Part shown: piece by piece, positions 44,201-56,064 of the stretch
Layout of the letters: each line of letters opens with the position of its first letter
How positions within the stretch are numbered: the stretch's first letter is position 1
Assembly: GCF_001659605.2 (NCBI RefSeq)
Contig: NC_035169.2
Location: forward strand, 16,368,263-16,432,262
Length of the DNA stretch: 64,000 bases
Source: Manihot esculenta
Lineage: Eukaryota > Streptophyta > Magnoliopsida > Malpighiales > Euphorbiaceae
Direction: 5' to 3'
The notes under the pieces: model-generated
What the model was told of the DNA's origin: nothing
Seen by the model: the letters and a program-made list of their open reading frames with translations, nothing else
Databases searched by the model: none
Position numbers and translations under genes: made by a program

Positions 44201-46065
44201 CATCCTGAAACTCTCTAACAACTGGCACCGAGGCTGGCTCCCTGACCTGACTACTAAGCTCTCTCACATGAGCCAAATACCCCTGACATCCCTTCCTAAG
44301 CAACCTACGAGCCTGAAGAGCTGATATCAGGCCTCTAGGTGTGCCCCTCTTGTCTCCTCTGAAGACGACCTCTGACCCGTTCTGATCTCTGAACCTGACT
44401 ACCTTGTCCCTGCAGTCCAAGGTAGCACCATGGGTAGATAGCCAATCCATCCCTAGAATGACGTCAAAGTCTATCAAATCTAGAACCACAAGGTCGGCGG
44501 AGAGGCATCTTCCCTCAACAAAAACTGGACTGTACTGGCAGACTGACTCTGCCACCGACGGGTCACACTTGGGTCCACTGACCCATAGGGGACACTCTAA
44601 CCCAGAGACTATCAGACCCAACCTCTAACGGCTCTCGGAGCAATAAATGAATGAGATGCACCCGGGTCCATTAAAGCATACACATCAGAACACCCAATGA
44701 CGAGATTACCTGACACCACGGTGTTGGATGTGTTAGCCTCCTGCTGAGTCATGGTGAAGATTCTGGCTGAAGCTGATGAACCTTCACCTCGGGAACCAGA
44801 AGAAGAGGCTGCCCCTCTCCCTCTACCTCTGCCACTGCCCTGAGTTGTGGCTGGAGCTGCTGGCTGTGCCACACTACCAAAAGCTGTCTGCTGGGGCTGG
44901 CCCATAAAAGGTGCTCTAGGACACTCCCGAGCTATGTGTCCCTCCTATCCACATCTGAAACATGCATTAGTCCCAGCTCGACACACCCCCCTGTGCGGCC
45001 TTCCACATTTCTGGCATTCTGTACCGTCTGAACCTGAGCTCGAGCCACCGCCAAATCCCAGACCGGATTTCAACTTATTCCAAAACTTATTCTTCTTCGG
45101 CTTCTTGGTGGTGTTATCCCACCTCTTCTTACTTGAGCTCTGAGAAGAGAGACCTGGCCCTCCTCTGCCTGGAGTCTTAACCCCTGAAGACTGGGTCACT
45201 GACTGCTTCACTGACCCCTCAACTATAGCACTCGCCTCCATCCTTCGAGCCATGTCCACCACAGTGTGGAAACTTTCCCTCTCAACTGACTGAATCAACG
45301 AGGAGTACCTAGAATGCAGCTTCATAACATACCTCTTGGCTTTCTTCGTATCTGTATCTAGAGCTTGCCCTGAAAAAGGCAATAGCTCCAAGAATTTATC
45401 TGTGAACTCCTCTACACTCATGTGCTCTGTCTGCCTCAGTTGCTCAAACTCAATCATCTTCAGTTCTCTGGAACTGTCTAGAAAAGCCCATCCAGCAAAG
45501 TCATTTGCAAATTCTTCCCATGTCATGCCGTCTAGTCTCGGGTCCACATAACACTTGAACCATTCCCGTGCCTTCTTGCACTTTAAGGTGAACCCTGCCA
45601 TCTGAATGGCCCTGCTATCATCCGCCCCTAGCTCATCAGTTATTGTCTTCACTACTCTCAGATACTCAAAGGGGTCATCCCCTGACTTGTATTTGGGAGC
45701 ATCCAGCTTTGTAATACCCGGCTAGACTCCGGTATCGGAATTCCTAACGTCCGGTGGAATCTCGGATGTCGGAGACCTCTAGAAGGGTAGAATCATGTTT
45801 TATAAAAATGTTTTCATGTTTTAATGGTTTTAAGTATGAAACTAAATGAGTTTTTGCATGAAAATAGCATTGGAGGAAAACCCAGGTTCGGCCGCCGAAA
45901 GTCAAGTTCGGCCGCCGAACATGCATGCGTTTTGGAGGCACGTTAGGCCCCCGAAAGCATGAGTTAGGGAAGTTCAGGTTCGGCCGCCGAAAGTCAAGTT
46001 CGGCCGCCGAACATTGCATGGATGCGGAGGCACATTCGGCCCCCGAATGTGGCCTGGCCAGCCAC

Positions 46066-46073
46066 CTATAAAT
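46066..46073 (+). promoter_or_regulatory. TATA box of the L 5' LTR
   Basis: CTATAAAT lies in the context GCCACCTATAAATGGGG, just downstream of motif cluster 1. Confidence 0.65.
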
Positions 46074-47104
46074 GGGGCACTTAGCCGAAATGGGCGAGCT
46101 TTCTCCCATTTTCGGCCACAGCAAGCTTCCGACCTTCCTTTCGTAACTCTTGTGTTCTTCCTCCAAATCTCTACCATTTTTCTTGAGTTTTAAGCTTGCA
46201 TTGAAGGTTTTGAGCTTTTAAACCAAGTTTTGGAGCTTTGGGAACTCAGGAGCTCATTTTCGTGGATCTCCAAGTTTAGGTCGTCTCCCTCTCGATCTTC
46301 AAGAGGTAAGAGCCGATCTTAAGCTCCTCATGTGTTTTAAGTAAGTTTTAAGTGATTTTATGGGGTAGAATGGCATGTATAGGGTTGTATGAGTTTTTAA
46401 GCAAATGTTAGGTTTTATGTGATTTATGAACAATGTGACATGTTTGAGTATGCTTGAAGTGTTGTAGTTGGGGTATTTGATGTTTTGAGGCCCCTAGGAA
46501 CTTGTATGCATGTTTTGGTTGAGATATATGCATGATTGGTGAGTTTGGAGGCGAAAATGCACAAAGGAGCCAAGTTTCTGCCCTTTGGCAGAAACCAGGT
46601 TCGGCAGCCGAAGGCACTTTCGGCCGCCGAACATGGCTGGGGAGGCAGGCCTTTCGGCTGCCGAAGTTGCTCCCGAAAAGAGACTTTCATCTCTGTCTGG
46701 GACTTTCAGCCGCCGAAGGTGCCGCCGAAAGTGCCCTGTTCAGCCACCCCATGCATATCTCTATGTGATATTTTTAGGATGTTTTAGGGGGTTTTCGGGG
46801 AATATATTAGAGTTATGTTTATGTATGTTTGGTCCCTCATTGGAGTCCACCTGTGTAGGTTCGGACCCGAGGAACCAAGGACCCCAGCAGTGAGCCAGCT
46901 GCTACAGAGTTTGTCAGAGTCAGCCAGAGGTGAGTGGAACTAAGCTTAACCTTTTAAATTAAGAAATGAAATGCTTTTATCATGCTTCATGCATCATAAT
47001 CATATTATAGGTTGTTTGCATTAGAATTCACGACTATGCCGCATTGTATTGTTGTGATAGATGATAGTGGATGGACATTAGGATGATTCATTAGCCTTCT
47101 ATAT

Positions 47105-47260
47105 ACGAAGTCCTGTGGTGGCCATAATAGGGCCGGGCAATACGAAGACCTGTGGTGCCCATAATAGGGCCGGGCAATAACTCCGAGTACGAAGTCCTGT
47201 GGTGCCCATAATAGGGCCGGGCAATACGAAGTCATGTGGTGCCCATAATAGGGCCGGGCA
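47105..47260 (+). repeat. Four-unit tandem array in the L 5' LTR
   Basis: Units read ACGAAGTCCTGTGGTGCCC then ATAATAGGGCCGGGCA, with GCCC and GGGC as inverted arms. The 3' LTR copy is at 54677-54832 with the same unit number and a few substitutions. Confidence 0.88.
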
Positions 47261-47888
47261 TGGAGTTGAGGGATTTTTGAATCAGTCCATCCGTAGTGTG
47301 ATTTATTTGTGCAGTGACGCATTTCATGATAGCATGTTTTAAATATTCTTTTTTATAGTTCTACTCACTGGGCATCTAGCTCACCCCTCTCCCCTAACCC
47401 TCAGGTTTGCAGGTACGGGATAGATAGAGAAGGCAAGACGAGAAAAAGTCATATGCATGTAATAGTTAGTTTGTGGACATGACAATTGTATTATGATGAA
47501 ATGTAAAAATATTCAGGATGTTATGTAATGAGGTTATTGAGGATAGAGTTGTGCTTGACCATAATATATTGTTAATCCCTTTTGTATATACATGATCTTA
47601 TGTTATGATGTTTATGTAAACTAACTCAACACAGGTTGTTTTGCCTTTAAGGCTTGATGAGATCCCACAGAGGGACTATGTTATGTATATGATCAGAGCA
47701 TGCACAGGTTGAGTTAGTTGATGACAGTATGTATGAAGAAAAGTTTTAATTTTTATGCATGTTGTTGATCATGTATGGGATTATACAGGTTTACAGGTTT
47801 TATGTCAGGCTTGCTACGGGTCCCGGCGGCCTTAAGTCGACCCGGATCCTAGCGCCGGTAGCGGTCCGATTTTCGGGTCGTTACAGAG

Positions 47889-47900
47889 TGGTATCAGAGC
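47889..47900 (+). promoter_or_regulatory. Primer-binding site of chromovirus L
   Basis: TGGTATCAGAGC lies three bases after the LTR and is a perfect match to the plant initiator-Met tRNA complement. Confidence 0.95.
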
Positions 47901-48156
47901 CCTAGGTTCATATGGTCGGACCTAGAGTGTCGGGCTCATAGATGTTCTAGAAGGTCAAGCACAATAGGAAGGTCATGTCCACTAGGATAGGATGTTGAGT
48001 CCTGTCTTGCATGATGATGTGAAATGCCATGACTTTATGCATGTGCATTAATGATATGATATGCTATGTGATGTATGTGATGAGGGTTCATGTGTGCCCA
48101 CATGAGCCATATGATGCTAATGTTTGCTTGTTATGAGCTGTTTTTCAGAGAATAGG

Positions 48157-51100
48157 ATGAGAGGAACTCGTCGATCTGCGCGATTGACTGGAGTGCCACC
48201 TGAGGATGAGGGCACGAGCGCCCGTCCTCCTACATTGCCTAGGGCAATGTCTTGTAGAGCCAACAGAGAGAGAGTGTCAAGGGACCCTAGAAGGTCTTTT
48301 GATGCTAGCAGAAGGGGGACAAATAGAGGAGGAAGTTCTTCAGATGTGAGGGAGGCTATGGAAGAGGATCAGAGGAGGGATGGGAACTTGGATGTGAGCA
48401 TGCAGGAAGAAGGGACAGGGGAGTCTCAGGGAGGCGTTCAGGCCTCGGGGTATGGTTTTCCACCCCATTATCCACCCTTCCCACAGGGTTCAGGGTATCC
48501 GATGGGAGGCACATCGGATTACTCCAGCTTTAACCCCTACCCTACCTACATGCCTTATCCACCTTTCTATCCACCCTATACACAGTACCCAGCTTATCCA
48601 CCCTCACCCTTCTATCCAAACCCGGCAAACCCCGCCTCGGGGAATGCTGCACCTCCACCTCCACCACCTACAGAACCAGCAGCCCCAGTTACTCAACCTC
48701 CTAGACCTAGCTCAGTCGATGGGAGCAAGGTAAAGATGACAGATTACCTCAAGCTAGATGCTCCCAAATACAAGTCAGGGGATGACCCCTTTGAGTATCT
48801 GAGAGTAGTGAAGACAATAACTGATGAGCTAGGGGCAAGTGACAGCAGGGCCATTCAGATGGCAGGGTTCACTTTAAAATGCAAGAAGGCACGGGAATGG
48901 TTCAAGTGTTATGTGGACCCGAGACTAGACGGTATGACATGGGAAGAATTTGCGAATGAGTTCGCTGGATGGGCTTTTCCAGACAGTTCTAGAGAACTGA
49001 AAATGATTGAGTTTGAGCAACTGAGGCAGTCAGAGCACATGAGTGTAGAGGAGTTCACGGATAAATTCTTGGAGCTATTGCCTTTTTCAGGGAAAGCTCT
49101 AGATTCAGATACGAAGAAAGCCAAGAAATATGTTATGAAGCTGCATTCCAGGTACTCCTCGTTGGTTCAGTCAGCTGAGAGAGAAAGTTTCCACACTGTG
49201 GTGGATATGGCTCGAAGAATGGAGGCAAGTGCTATAGTTGAGGGGTCAGTGAAGCAGTCAGTGACCCAGTCTTCAGGGGTTAAGACCCCAAACAGAGGAG
49301 GACCAGGTTTCTCTTCTCAGAGCTCAGGTAAGAAGAGGTGGGATAGTACCACCAGGAAGCCGAAGAAGAATAAGTTTTGGAACAAGTTGAAATCCGGTCT
49401 GGGATTTGGCGGTGGCTCGAGCTCAGGCTCAGATGGTACAGAATGCCAGAGATGTGGAAGACCGCACAGGGGAGTGTGTCGAGCTGGGACTAATGCATGT
49501 TTCAGATGTGGACAGGAGGGACACATAGCTCGGGATTGTCCTAGAGCGCCTTTTATGGGCCAGCCCCAGCAGACAGCTTCTGGTAGTGTGGCACAGCCAG
49601 CAGTTCCAGCCACAACTCAGGGTAGTGGCAGAGGTAGAGGGAGAGGGACAGCCTCTTCTTCTGGTTCCCAAGGTGAAGGTCCATCAGCTCCAGCCAGGAT
49701 CTTCACCATGACTCAGCAGGAGGCTAACACATCCAACACCGTGGTGTCAGGTAATCTCGTCATTGGGTGTTCTGATGTGTATGCATTAATGGACCCGGGT
49801 GCATCTCATTCATTTATTGCTCCGAGAGCCGTTGAGAGGTTAGGTCTGATAGTCTCTGGGTTAGAGTGTCCCCTATGGGTCAGTGGACCCAAGTGTGACC
49901 CGTCAGTGGCAGTGTCAGTCTGCCAGTACAGTCTAGTTTTTATTGAGAGAAGATGCCTCTCCGCCGACCTTGTGGTTCTAGATTTGACAGACTTTGACGT
50001 CATTCTAGGGATGGATTGGCTATCTACCCATGGTGCTACCTTGGACTGCAGGGACAAGGTAGTCAGGTTCAGAGACCAGAACGGGTCAGAGGTCGTCTTC
50101 AGAGGAGACAAGAGGGGCACACCTAGAGGTCTGATATCAGCTCTTCAGGCTCGTAGGTTGCTTAGGAAGGGATGTCAGGGGTACTTAGCTCATATGAGAG
50201 AGCTAGACAGTCAGGTCAGGGAGCCGGCCTCGGTGCCAGTTGTCAGAGAGTTTCAGGATGTTTTTCCTGATGAGCTTCCAGGTTTACCACCTGCTAGGGA
50301 GATAGAGTTCGAGATAGAGTTGATGCCTGGAACTAGACCGATCTCTATCCCTCCCTACAGGATGGCTCCAGCCGAGTTAAAGGAGTTGAAAGAGCAATTG
50401 CAAGAGCTGGTAGAAAAGGGTTTCATCCGACAGAGTACCTCACCTTGGGGTGCTCCGGTCTTGTTTGTGAGGAAGAAGGATGGATCCCTTAGACTTTGTA
50501 TCGACTACAGGCAGTTGAACAAAGTCACTACCAAGAATAGGTACCCATTGCCTAGGATCGATGATCTATTCGACCAGCTAGCCGGAGCGGGTTGTTTCTC
50601 CAAAATAGATCTAAGATCGGGGTACCATCAGCTAAGGATAAGGAATGAGGATGTGCCAAAGACGGCTTTCAGGACCAGATATGGGCATTTTGAGTTCCTT
50701 GTGATGCCGTTCGGGTTAACTAACGCCCCTGCAGCATTCATGGATCTCATGAACAGAGTGTTTAGCCAGTACCTGGATCACTTTGTTATTGTCTTCATAG
50801 ATGATATCTTAGTGTATTCCAGGAATGCAGAGGAGCATGCCCATCATCTGCGGTTGGTCTTGCAGACTTTGAGGGAACATGGCTTGTATGCCAAGTTCTC
50901 TAAATGTGAGTTCTGGCTGAGGAGCATTTCGTTCTTGGGGCATGTAGTGTCAGAGAATGGTATTGAGGTAGACCCCAAGAAGACAGAAACTGTGGCTAAC
51001 TGGCCTAGACCCACTTCAGTGACAGAGATTAGAAGTTTCTTGGGTTTGGCAGGTTACTACAGGAGGTTCGTTCAGGACTTCTCAAAGATAGCAGCTCCTC

Positions 51101-53136
51101 TGACCAGACTAACCAGGAAGAATCAGAAGTTTCTGTGGACCGACCAGTGCGAGGAGAGTTTCGAAGAGCTTAAGAAGAGGTTGACTTCAGCACCAGTGTT
51201 AGCTCTGCCATCTAGTGATGAGGACTTTACAGTCTTTTGTGATGCGTCCCGTGTGGGACTGGGTTGTGTACTGATGCAGAATGAGAGGGTGATTGCTTAT
51301 GCTTCTAGACAGCTGAAAAAGCATGAGTTGAATTACCCCACACATGACCTTGAGATGGCAGCAGTAATCTTTGCACTCAAGATGTGGAGGCATTACCTCT
51401 ATGGGGTGAAATGTGAGATCTTCACAGATCATAAGAGCCTGCAATACATCTTGAGTCAGAGGGATTTGAATTTGAGACAGAGGAGATGGGTAGAGCTGCT
51501 GAGTGACTATGATTGCAAGATTCAGTACCATCCGGGTAAGGCGAATGTCGCGGCAGACGCCCTAAGCCGGAAGTCACTAGGAAGTCTATCCCACATCACG
51601 ACAGAGAGGAGACCAGTGGTGAAGGAGTTCTACAAGCTTATTGAGGAAGGTCTACAGATGGAGTTGTCTGGTACAGGTGCCTTAATGGCCCAGATGAGAG
51701 TGGCACCCGTGTTTCTGGAGCAGGTGGCTCAGAAACAACATGAGGACCCGGAGTTAGTGAAGATTGCCAGGACTGTTCAGTCAGGCAATGATAGCGAGTA
51801 CAGATTCGACAGTAAGGGGATCCTCCGCTATGGGAGCAGACTATGTGTACCAGATGACATTGGGCTAAAAGGAGACATTATGAGAGAGGCTCATAATGCG
51901 AGATACAGCATTCACCCCGGAGCCACCAAGATGTATCAAGATTTGAAGAAGGTTTATTGGTGGCCAGCTATGAAGAAAGAAGTGGCACAGTTTGTGTCCG
52001 CCTGCGAAGTATGTCAGAGGGTGAAGCTAGAACATCAGAAGCCGGCTGGAATGCTTAACCCGCTACCTATTCCAGAATGGAAATGGGAAAATATAGCTAT
52101 GGATTTCGTAGTAGGGTTACCGACGGCGTCCAACAGAGTGGACTCCATATGGGTGATTGTGGACAGACTCACTAAATCTGCTCACTTCATCCCTGTCAGG
52201 AGTGGCTATTCTGTGGACAAGTTGGCGCAGGTGTATGTTGATGAGATAGTCAGACTGCATGGGGTTCCGGTTTCGATAGTGTCAGATAGAGGGCCCCAGT
52301 TCACCTCCAGGTTTTGGCAGAGTCTACAGAATGCCATGGGTACTAGATTGGATTTTAGCACTGCCTTCCATCCACAGACAGATGGACAGTCAGAAAGGAC
52401 CATCCAGACTATCGAGGATATGCTTAGAATGTGTGTGCTGGACTTTGGCGGTTCTTGGAGGCAGCATCTACCTTTGGTGGAGTTTGCCTACAATAACAGC
52501 CATCATGCTAGCATCGGGATGGCTCCATATGAAGCTTTGTATGGAAGGAAGTGCAGATCACCTGTTTGCTGGGAGGAAGTTGGAGAAAAGGCCTTGGCAG
52601 GGCCTGAGCTAGTAGAGATCACCAGCAGGGTGGTACCCATGATCAGAGAAAGAATCAAGACTGCTGCAAGCAGACAGAAGAGCTATGCAGACGTCCGCAG
52701 AAGACAGTTAGAGTTTCAGGAGGGGGATCTGGTATTGCTCAAGGTGTCTCCAATGAAGGGAGTGGTTCGCTTCGGGAAGAAAGGTAAACTAGCCCCACGA
52801 TACATCGGACCCTTTGAAATCTTGCAAAAGATTGGGAATGTGTCGTACAAGCTGGATTTACCTGCTTCGATGGAGAGAATCCATCCGGTTTTCCATGTTT
52901 CAATGTTGAGGAAGTTTGTGTCAGATCCGAGCAAGGTTCTTAGCGAGCCTGATGTGGAGGTCCAATAGGATCTCACCTATGTTGAACAGCCAGTACGGAT
53001 CATAGACACCCAGATCAGAAAGTTAAGAAACAAGGAAATCCCGATGGTGAAAGTCCTGTGGAACCACCACAACTTGGAAGAATGCACTTGGGAGACACGG
53101 GAGTCTATGCTCCAGCAGTACCCTCATCTCTTTTAA
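48157..53136 (+). pseudogene. gag-pol: Gag-pol of chromovirus L, intact but for one stop before the chromodomain
   Basis: I start at [19 protein letters not shown] (48157), the start shared with D and K. There are 1,659 codons to TAA at 53134. Order: polar N-terminus; proline/tyrosine-rich stretch (about 100-185); capsid-like gag ([12 protein letters not shown]); RNA-binding knuckle [14 protein letters not shown] at 448-461; protease with DPGAS near 546; RT with [11 protein letters not shown] and FIDD at 880-883; RNase H from FCDAS near 1029; integrase HHCC from His 1246 and catalytic D1316, D1377, E1413; then a chromodomain-like tail at about 1615-1657 ([15 protein letters not shown]). A TAG at codon 1604 (52966-52968), GAG in K's sequence, cuts off the last 55 residues. 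Chromodomains of this group are known to steer integration to heterochromatin. Confidence 0.95.
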
Positions 53137-53189
53137 GGTTAGATCCCTATGTGTGTTATGTTCTTTGCCTTGCTATGTGTGCTAGTGAG

Positions 53190-53226
53190 GAACATTCGGG
53201 GACGAATGTTCTTAAGGGGGGGAGAA
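53190..53226 (+). promoter_or_regulatory. Hairpin and polypurine tract of L
   Basis: The arms GAACATTCG and CGAATGTTC are at 53190-53211. AAGGGGGGGAGAA at 53214-53226 abuts the 3' LTR. Confidence 0.92.
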
Positions 53227-55457
53227 TGTAATACCCGGCTAGACTCCGGTATCGGAATTCCTAACGTCCAGTGGAATCTCGGATGTCGGAGACCTCTAGA
53301 AGGGTAGAATCATGTTTTATAAAAATGTTTTCATGTTTTAATGGTTTTAAGTATGAAACTAAATGAGTTTTTGCATGAAAATAGCATTGGAGGAAAACCC
53401 AGGTTCGGCCGCCGAAAGTCAAGTTCGGCCGCCGAACATGCATGCGTTTTGGAGGCACGTTAGGCCCCCGAAAGCATGAGTTAGGGAAGTTCAGGTTCGG
53501 CCGCCGAAAGTCAAGTTCGGCCGCCGAACATTGCATGGATGCGGAGGCACATTCGGCCCCCGAATGTGGCCTGGCCAGCCACCTATAAATGGGGCACTTA
53601 GCCGAAATGGGCGAGCTTTCTCCCATTTTCGGCCACAGCAAGCTTCCGACCTTCCTTTCGTAACTCTTGTGTTCTTCCTCCAAATCTCTACCATTTTTCT
53701 TGAGTTTTAAGCTTGCATTGAAGGTTTTGAGCTTTTAAACCAAGTTTTGGAGCTTTGGGAACTCAGGAGCTCATTTTCGTGGATCTCCAAGTTTAGGTCG
53801 TCTCCCTCTCGATCTTCAAGAGGTAAGAGCCGATCTTAAGCTCCTCATGTGTTTTAAGTAAGTTTTAAGTGATTTTATGGGGTAGAATGGCATGTATAGG
53901 GTTGTATGAGTTTTTAAGCAAATGTTAGGTTTTATGTGATTTATGAACAATGTGACATGTTTGAGTATGCTTGAAGTGTTGTAGTTGGGGTATTTGATGT
54001 TTTGAGGCCCCTAGGAACTTGTATGCATGTTTTGGTTGAGATATATGCATGATTGGTGAGTTTGGAGGCGAAAATGCACAAAGGAGCCAAGTTTCTGCCC
54101 TTTGGCAGAAACCAGGTTCGGCAGCCGAAGGCACTTTCGGCCGCCGAACATGGCTGGGGAGGCAGGCCTTTCGGCTGCCGAAGTTGCTCCCGAAAAGAGA
54201 CTTTCGTCTCTGTCTGGGACTTTCGGCCGCCGAAGGTGCCGCCGAACCTACCTGAGTTTCGTCTCTGTCCAGGACTTTCGGCCGCCGAAGGTGCCGCCGA
54301 AAGTGCCCTGTTCAGCCACCCCATGCATATCTCTATGTGATATTTTTAGGATGTTTTAGGGGGTTTTCGGGGAATATATTAGAGTTATGTTTATGTATGT
54401 TTGGTCCCTCATTGGAGTCCACCTGTGTAGGTTCGGACCCGAGGAACCAAGGACCCCAGCAGTGAGCCAGCTGCTACAGAGTTTGTCAGAGTCAGCCAGA
54501 GGTGAGTGGAACTAAGCTTAACCTTTTAAATTAAGAAATGAAATGCTTTTATCATGCTTCATGCATCATGATCATATTATAGGTTGTTTGCATTAGAATT
54601 CACGACTATGCCGCATTGTATTGTTGTGATAGATGATAGTGGATGGACATTAGGATGATTCATTAGCCTTCTATATACGAAGTCCTGTGGTGGCCATAAT
54701 AGGGCCGGGCAATACGAAGACCTATGGTGCCCATAATAGGGCCGGGCAATAACTCCGAGTACGAAGTCCTGTGGTGCCCATAATAGGGCCGGGCAATACG
54801 AAGTCCTGTGGTGCCCATAATAGGGCCGGGCATGGAGTTGAGGGATTTTTGAATCAGTCCATCCGTGGTGTGATTTATTTGTGCAGTGACGCATTTCATG
54901 ATAGCATGTTTTAAATATTCTTTTTTATAGTTCTACTCACTGGGCATCTAGCTCACCCCTCTCCCCTAACCCTCAGGTTTGCAGGTACGGGATAGATAGA
55001 GAAGGCAAGACGAGAAAAAGTCATATGCATGTAATAGTTAGTTTGTGGACATGACAATTGTATTATGATGAAATGTAAAAATATTCAGGATGTTATGTAA
55101 TGAGGTTATTGAGGATAGAGTTGTGCTTGACCATAATATATTGTTAATCCCTTTTGTATATACATGATCTTATGTTATGATGTTTATGTAAACTAACTCA
55201 ACACAGGTTGTTTTGCCTTTAAGGCTTGATGAGATCCCACAGAGGGACTATGTTATGTATATGATCAGAGCATGCACAGGTTGAGTTAGTTGATGACAGT
55301 ATGTATGAAGAAAAGTTTTAATTTTTATGCATGTTGTTGATCATGTATGGGATTATACAGGTTTACAGGTTTTATGTCAGGCTTGCTACGGGTCCCGGCG
55401 GCCTTAAGTCGACCCGGATCCTAGCGCCGGTAGCGGTCCGATTTTCGGGTCGTTACA
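53227..55457 (+). repeat. 3' LTR of chromovirus L
   Basis: 2,231 bp. Compared with the 5' LTR it has an additional 55-bp motif-cluster unit near 54245-54300 (a second GGACTTTCGGCCGCCGAAGG block) and about eight substitutions. Confidence 0.94.
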
Positions 55458-56064
55458 AGCTTGAGGTAATCTATCATCTTTACCTTGCTCCCACTGGCTG
55501 AGCTAGGTCTAGAAGGTTGAGTAACTGGGGCTGCTGGTTCTGTAGGTGGTGGAGGTGGGGGTGCAGCATTCCCCGAGGTGGGGTTTGCTGGATTTGGATA
55601 GAAGGGTGAGGGTGGATAAGCTGGGTACTGTGTGTAAGGTGGGTAGAAAGGTGGATAAGGCATGTAGGTAGGGTAGGGGTTAAAGCTGGAATAATCCGAT
55701 GTACCTCCCATCGGATACCCTGAACCCTGTGGGAAGGGTGGATAATGGGGCGGAAAACCATACCCCGAGGCCTGAACGCCTCCCTGAGACTCCCCTGTCC
55801 CCTCTTCCTCCATGCTGACATCCAGATTCCCATCCCTCCTCTGATCCTCTTCCATCACCTCCCTCACATCTGAAGAACTTCCTCCTCTATCAGTCCCCCT
55901 TCTGCTAGCATCAAAAGACCTTCTAAGGTCCCTTGACACTCTTTCTCTGTTTGCTCTACAAGACATTGCCCTAGGCAATGTAGGAGGACAGGCGCTCGTG
56001 CCCTCATCCTCAGGTGGCACTCCAGTCAATCGTGCAGATCGACGAGTTCCTCTCATCCTGTTTT

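Larger units (their letters stand above)
45710..47885 (+). repeat. 5' LTR of chromovirus L
   Basis: From TGTAATACCCGG to GGGTCGTTACA. It contains motif cluster 1 (45890-46055), TATA-like CTATAAATGG at 46066, donor-like AAGAG/GTAAGAG at 46305/46306, motif cluster 2 (46597-46735), and a four-unit array (47105-47260). Confidence 0.94.
46306..48148 (+). other. Possible leader intron of chromovirus L
   Basis: The donor-like CTTCAAGAG/GTAAGAG and the acceptor-like GCTGTTTTTCAG ending eight bases before the gag ATG at 48157 give 1,843 nt, nearly the same as in D (1,842). The segment includes the PBS. Only motifs are seen. Confidence 0.4.
45710..55457 (+). mobile_element. Chromovirus L (Tekay-like), complete, youngest autonomous-type copy
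   Basis: 9,748 bp with the duplication AGCTT (45705-45709 and 55458-55462). The 5' LTR is 45710-47885 (2,176 bp) and the 3' LTR 53227-55457 (2,231 bp). The LTRs differ by a handful of substitutions and one 55-bp unit in a motif cluster. PBS, gag-pol, hairpin and PPT are canonical. Only one nonsense codon interrupts gag-pol. It lies antisense inside the gag of K. Confidence 0.96.
41326..56056 (-). pseudogene. gag-pol: Gag-pol of chromovirus K, split by element L and inactivated
   Basis: Gag starts at 56054-56056 ([19 protein letters not shown]) with the proline/tyrosine-rich N-terminus down to 55463 (KMIDYLKL). L interrupts. Reading resumes at about 45704 ([10 protein letters not shown], then [12 protein letters not shown]) and ends at 41326 (QQYPHLF). 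Knuckle, protease DPGAS, RT FIDD, RNase H, integrase and chromodomain-like tail can all be followed. Stops are at 44945-44947, 43315-43317, 42769-42771 and 41743-41745; against L each is CAG changed to TAG. One-base deletions shift the frame near 44630 (APRAV) and near 43925 (KVTTKN). HPQTDEQS replaces the usual HPQTDGQS. Confidence 0.93.
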
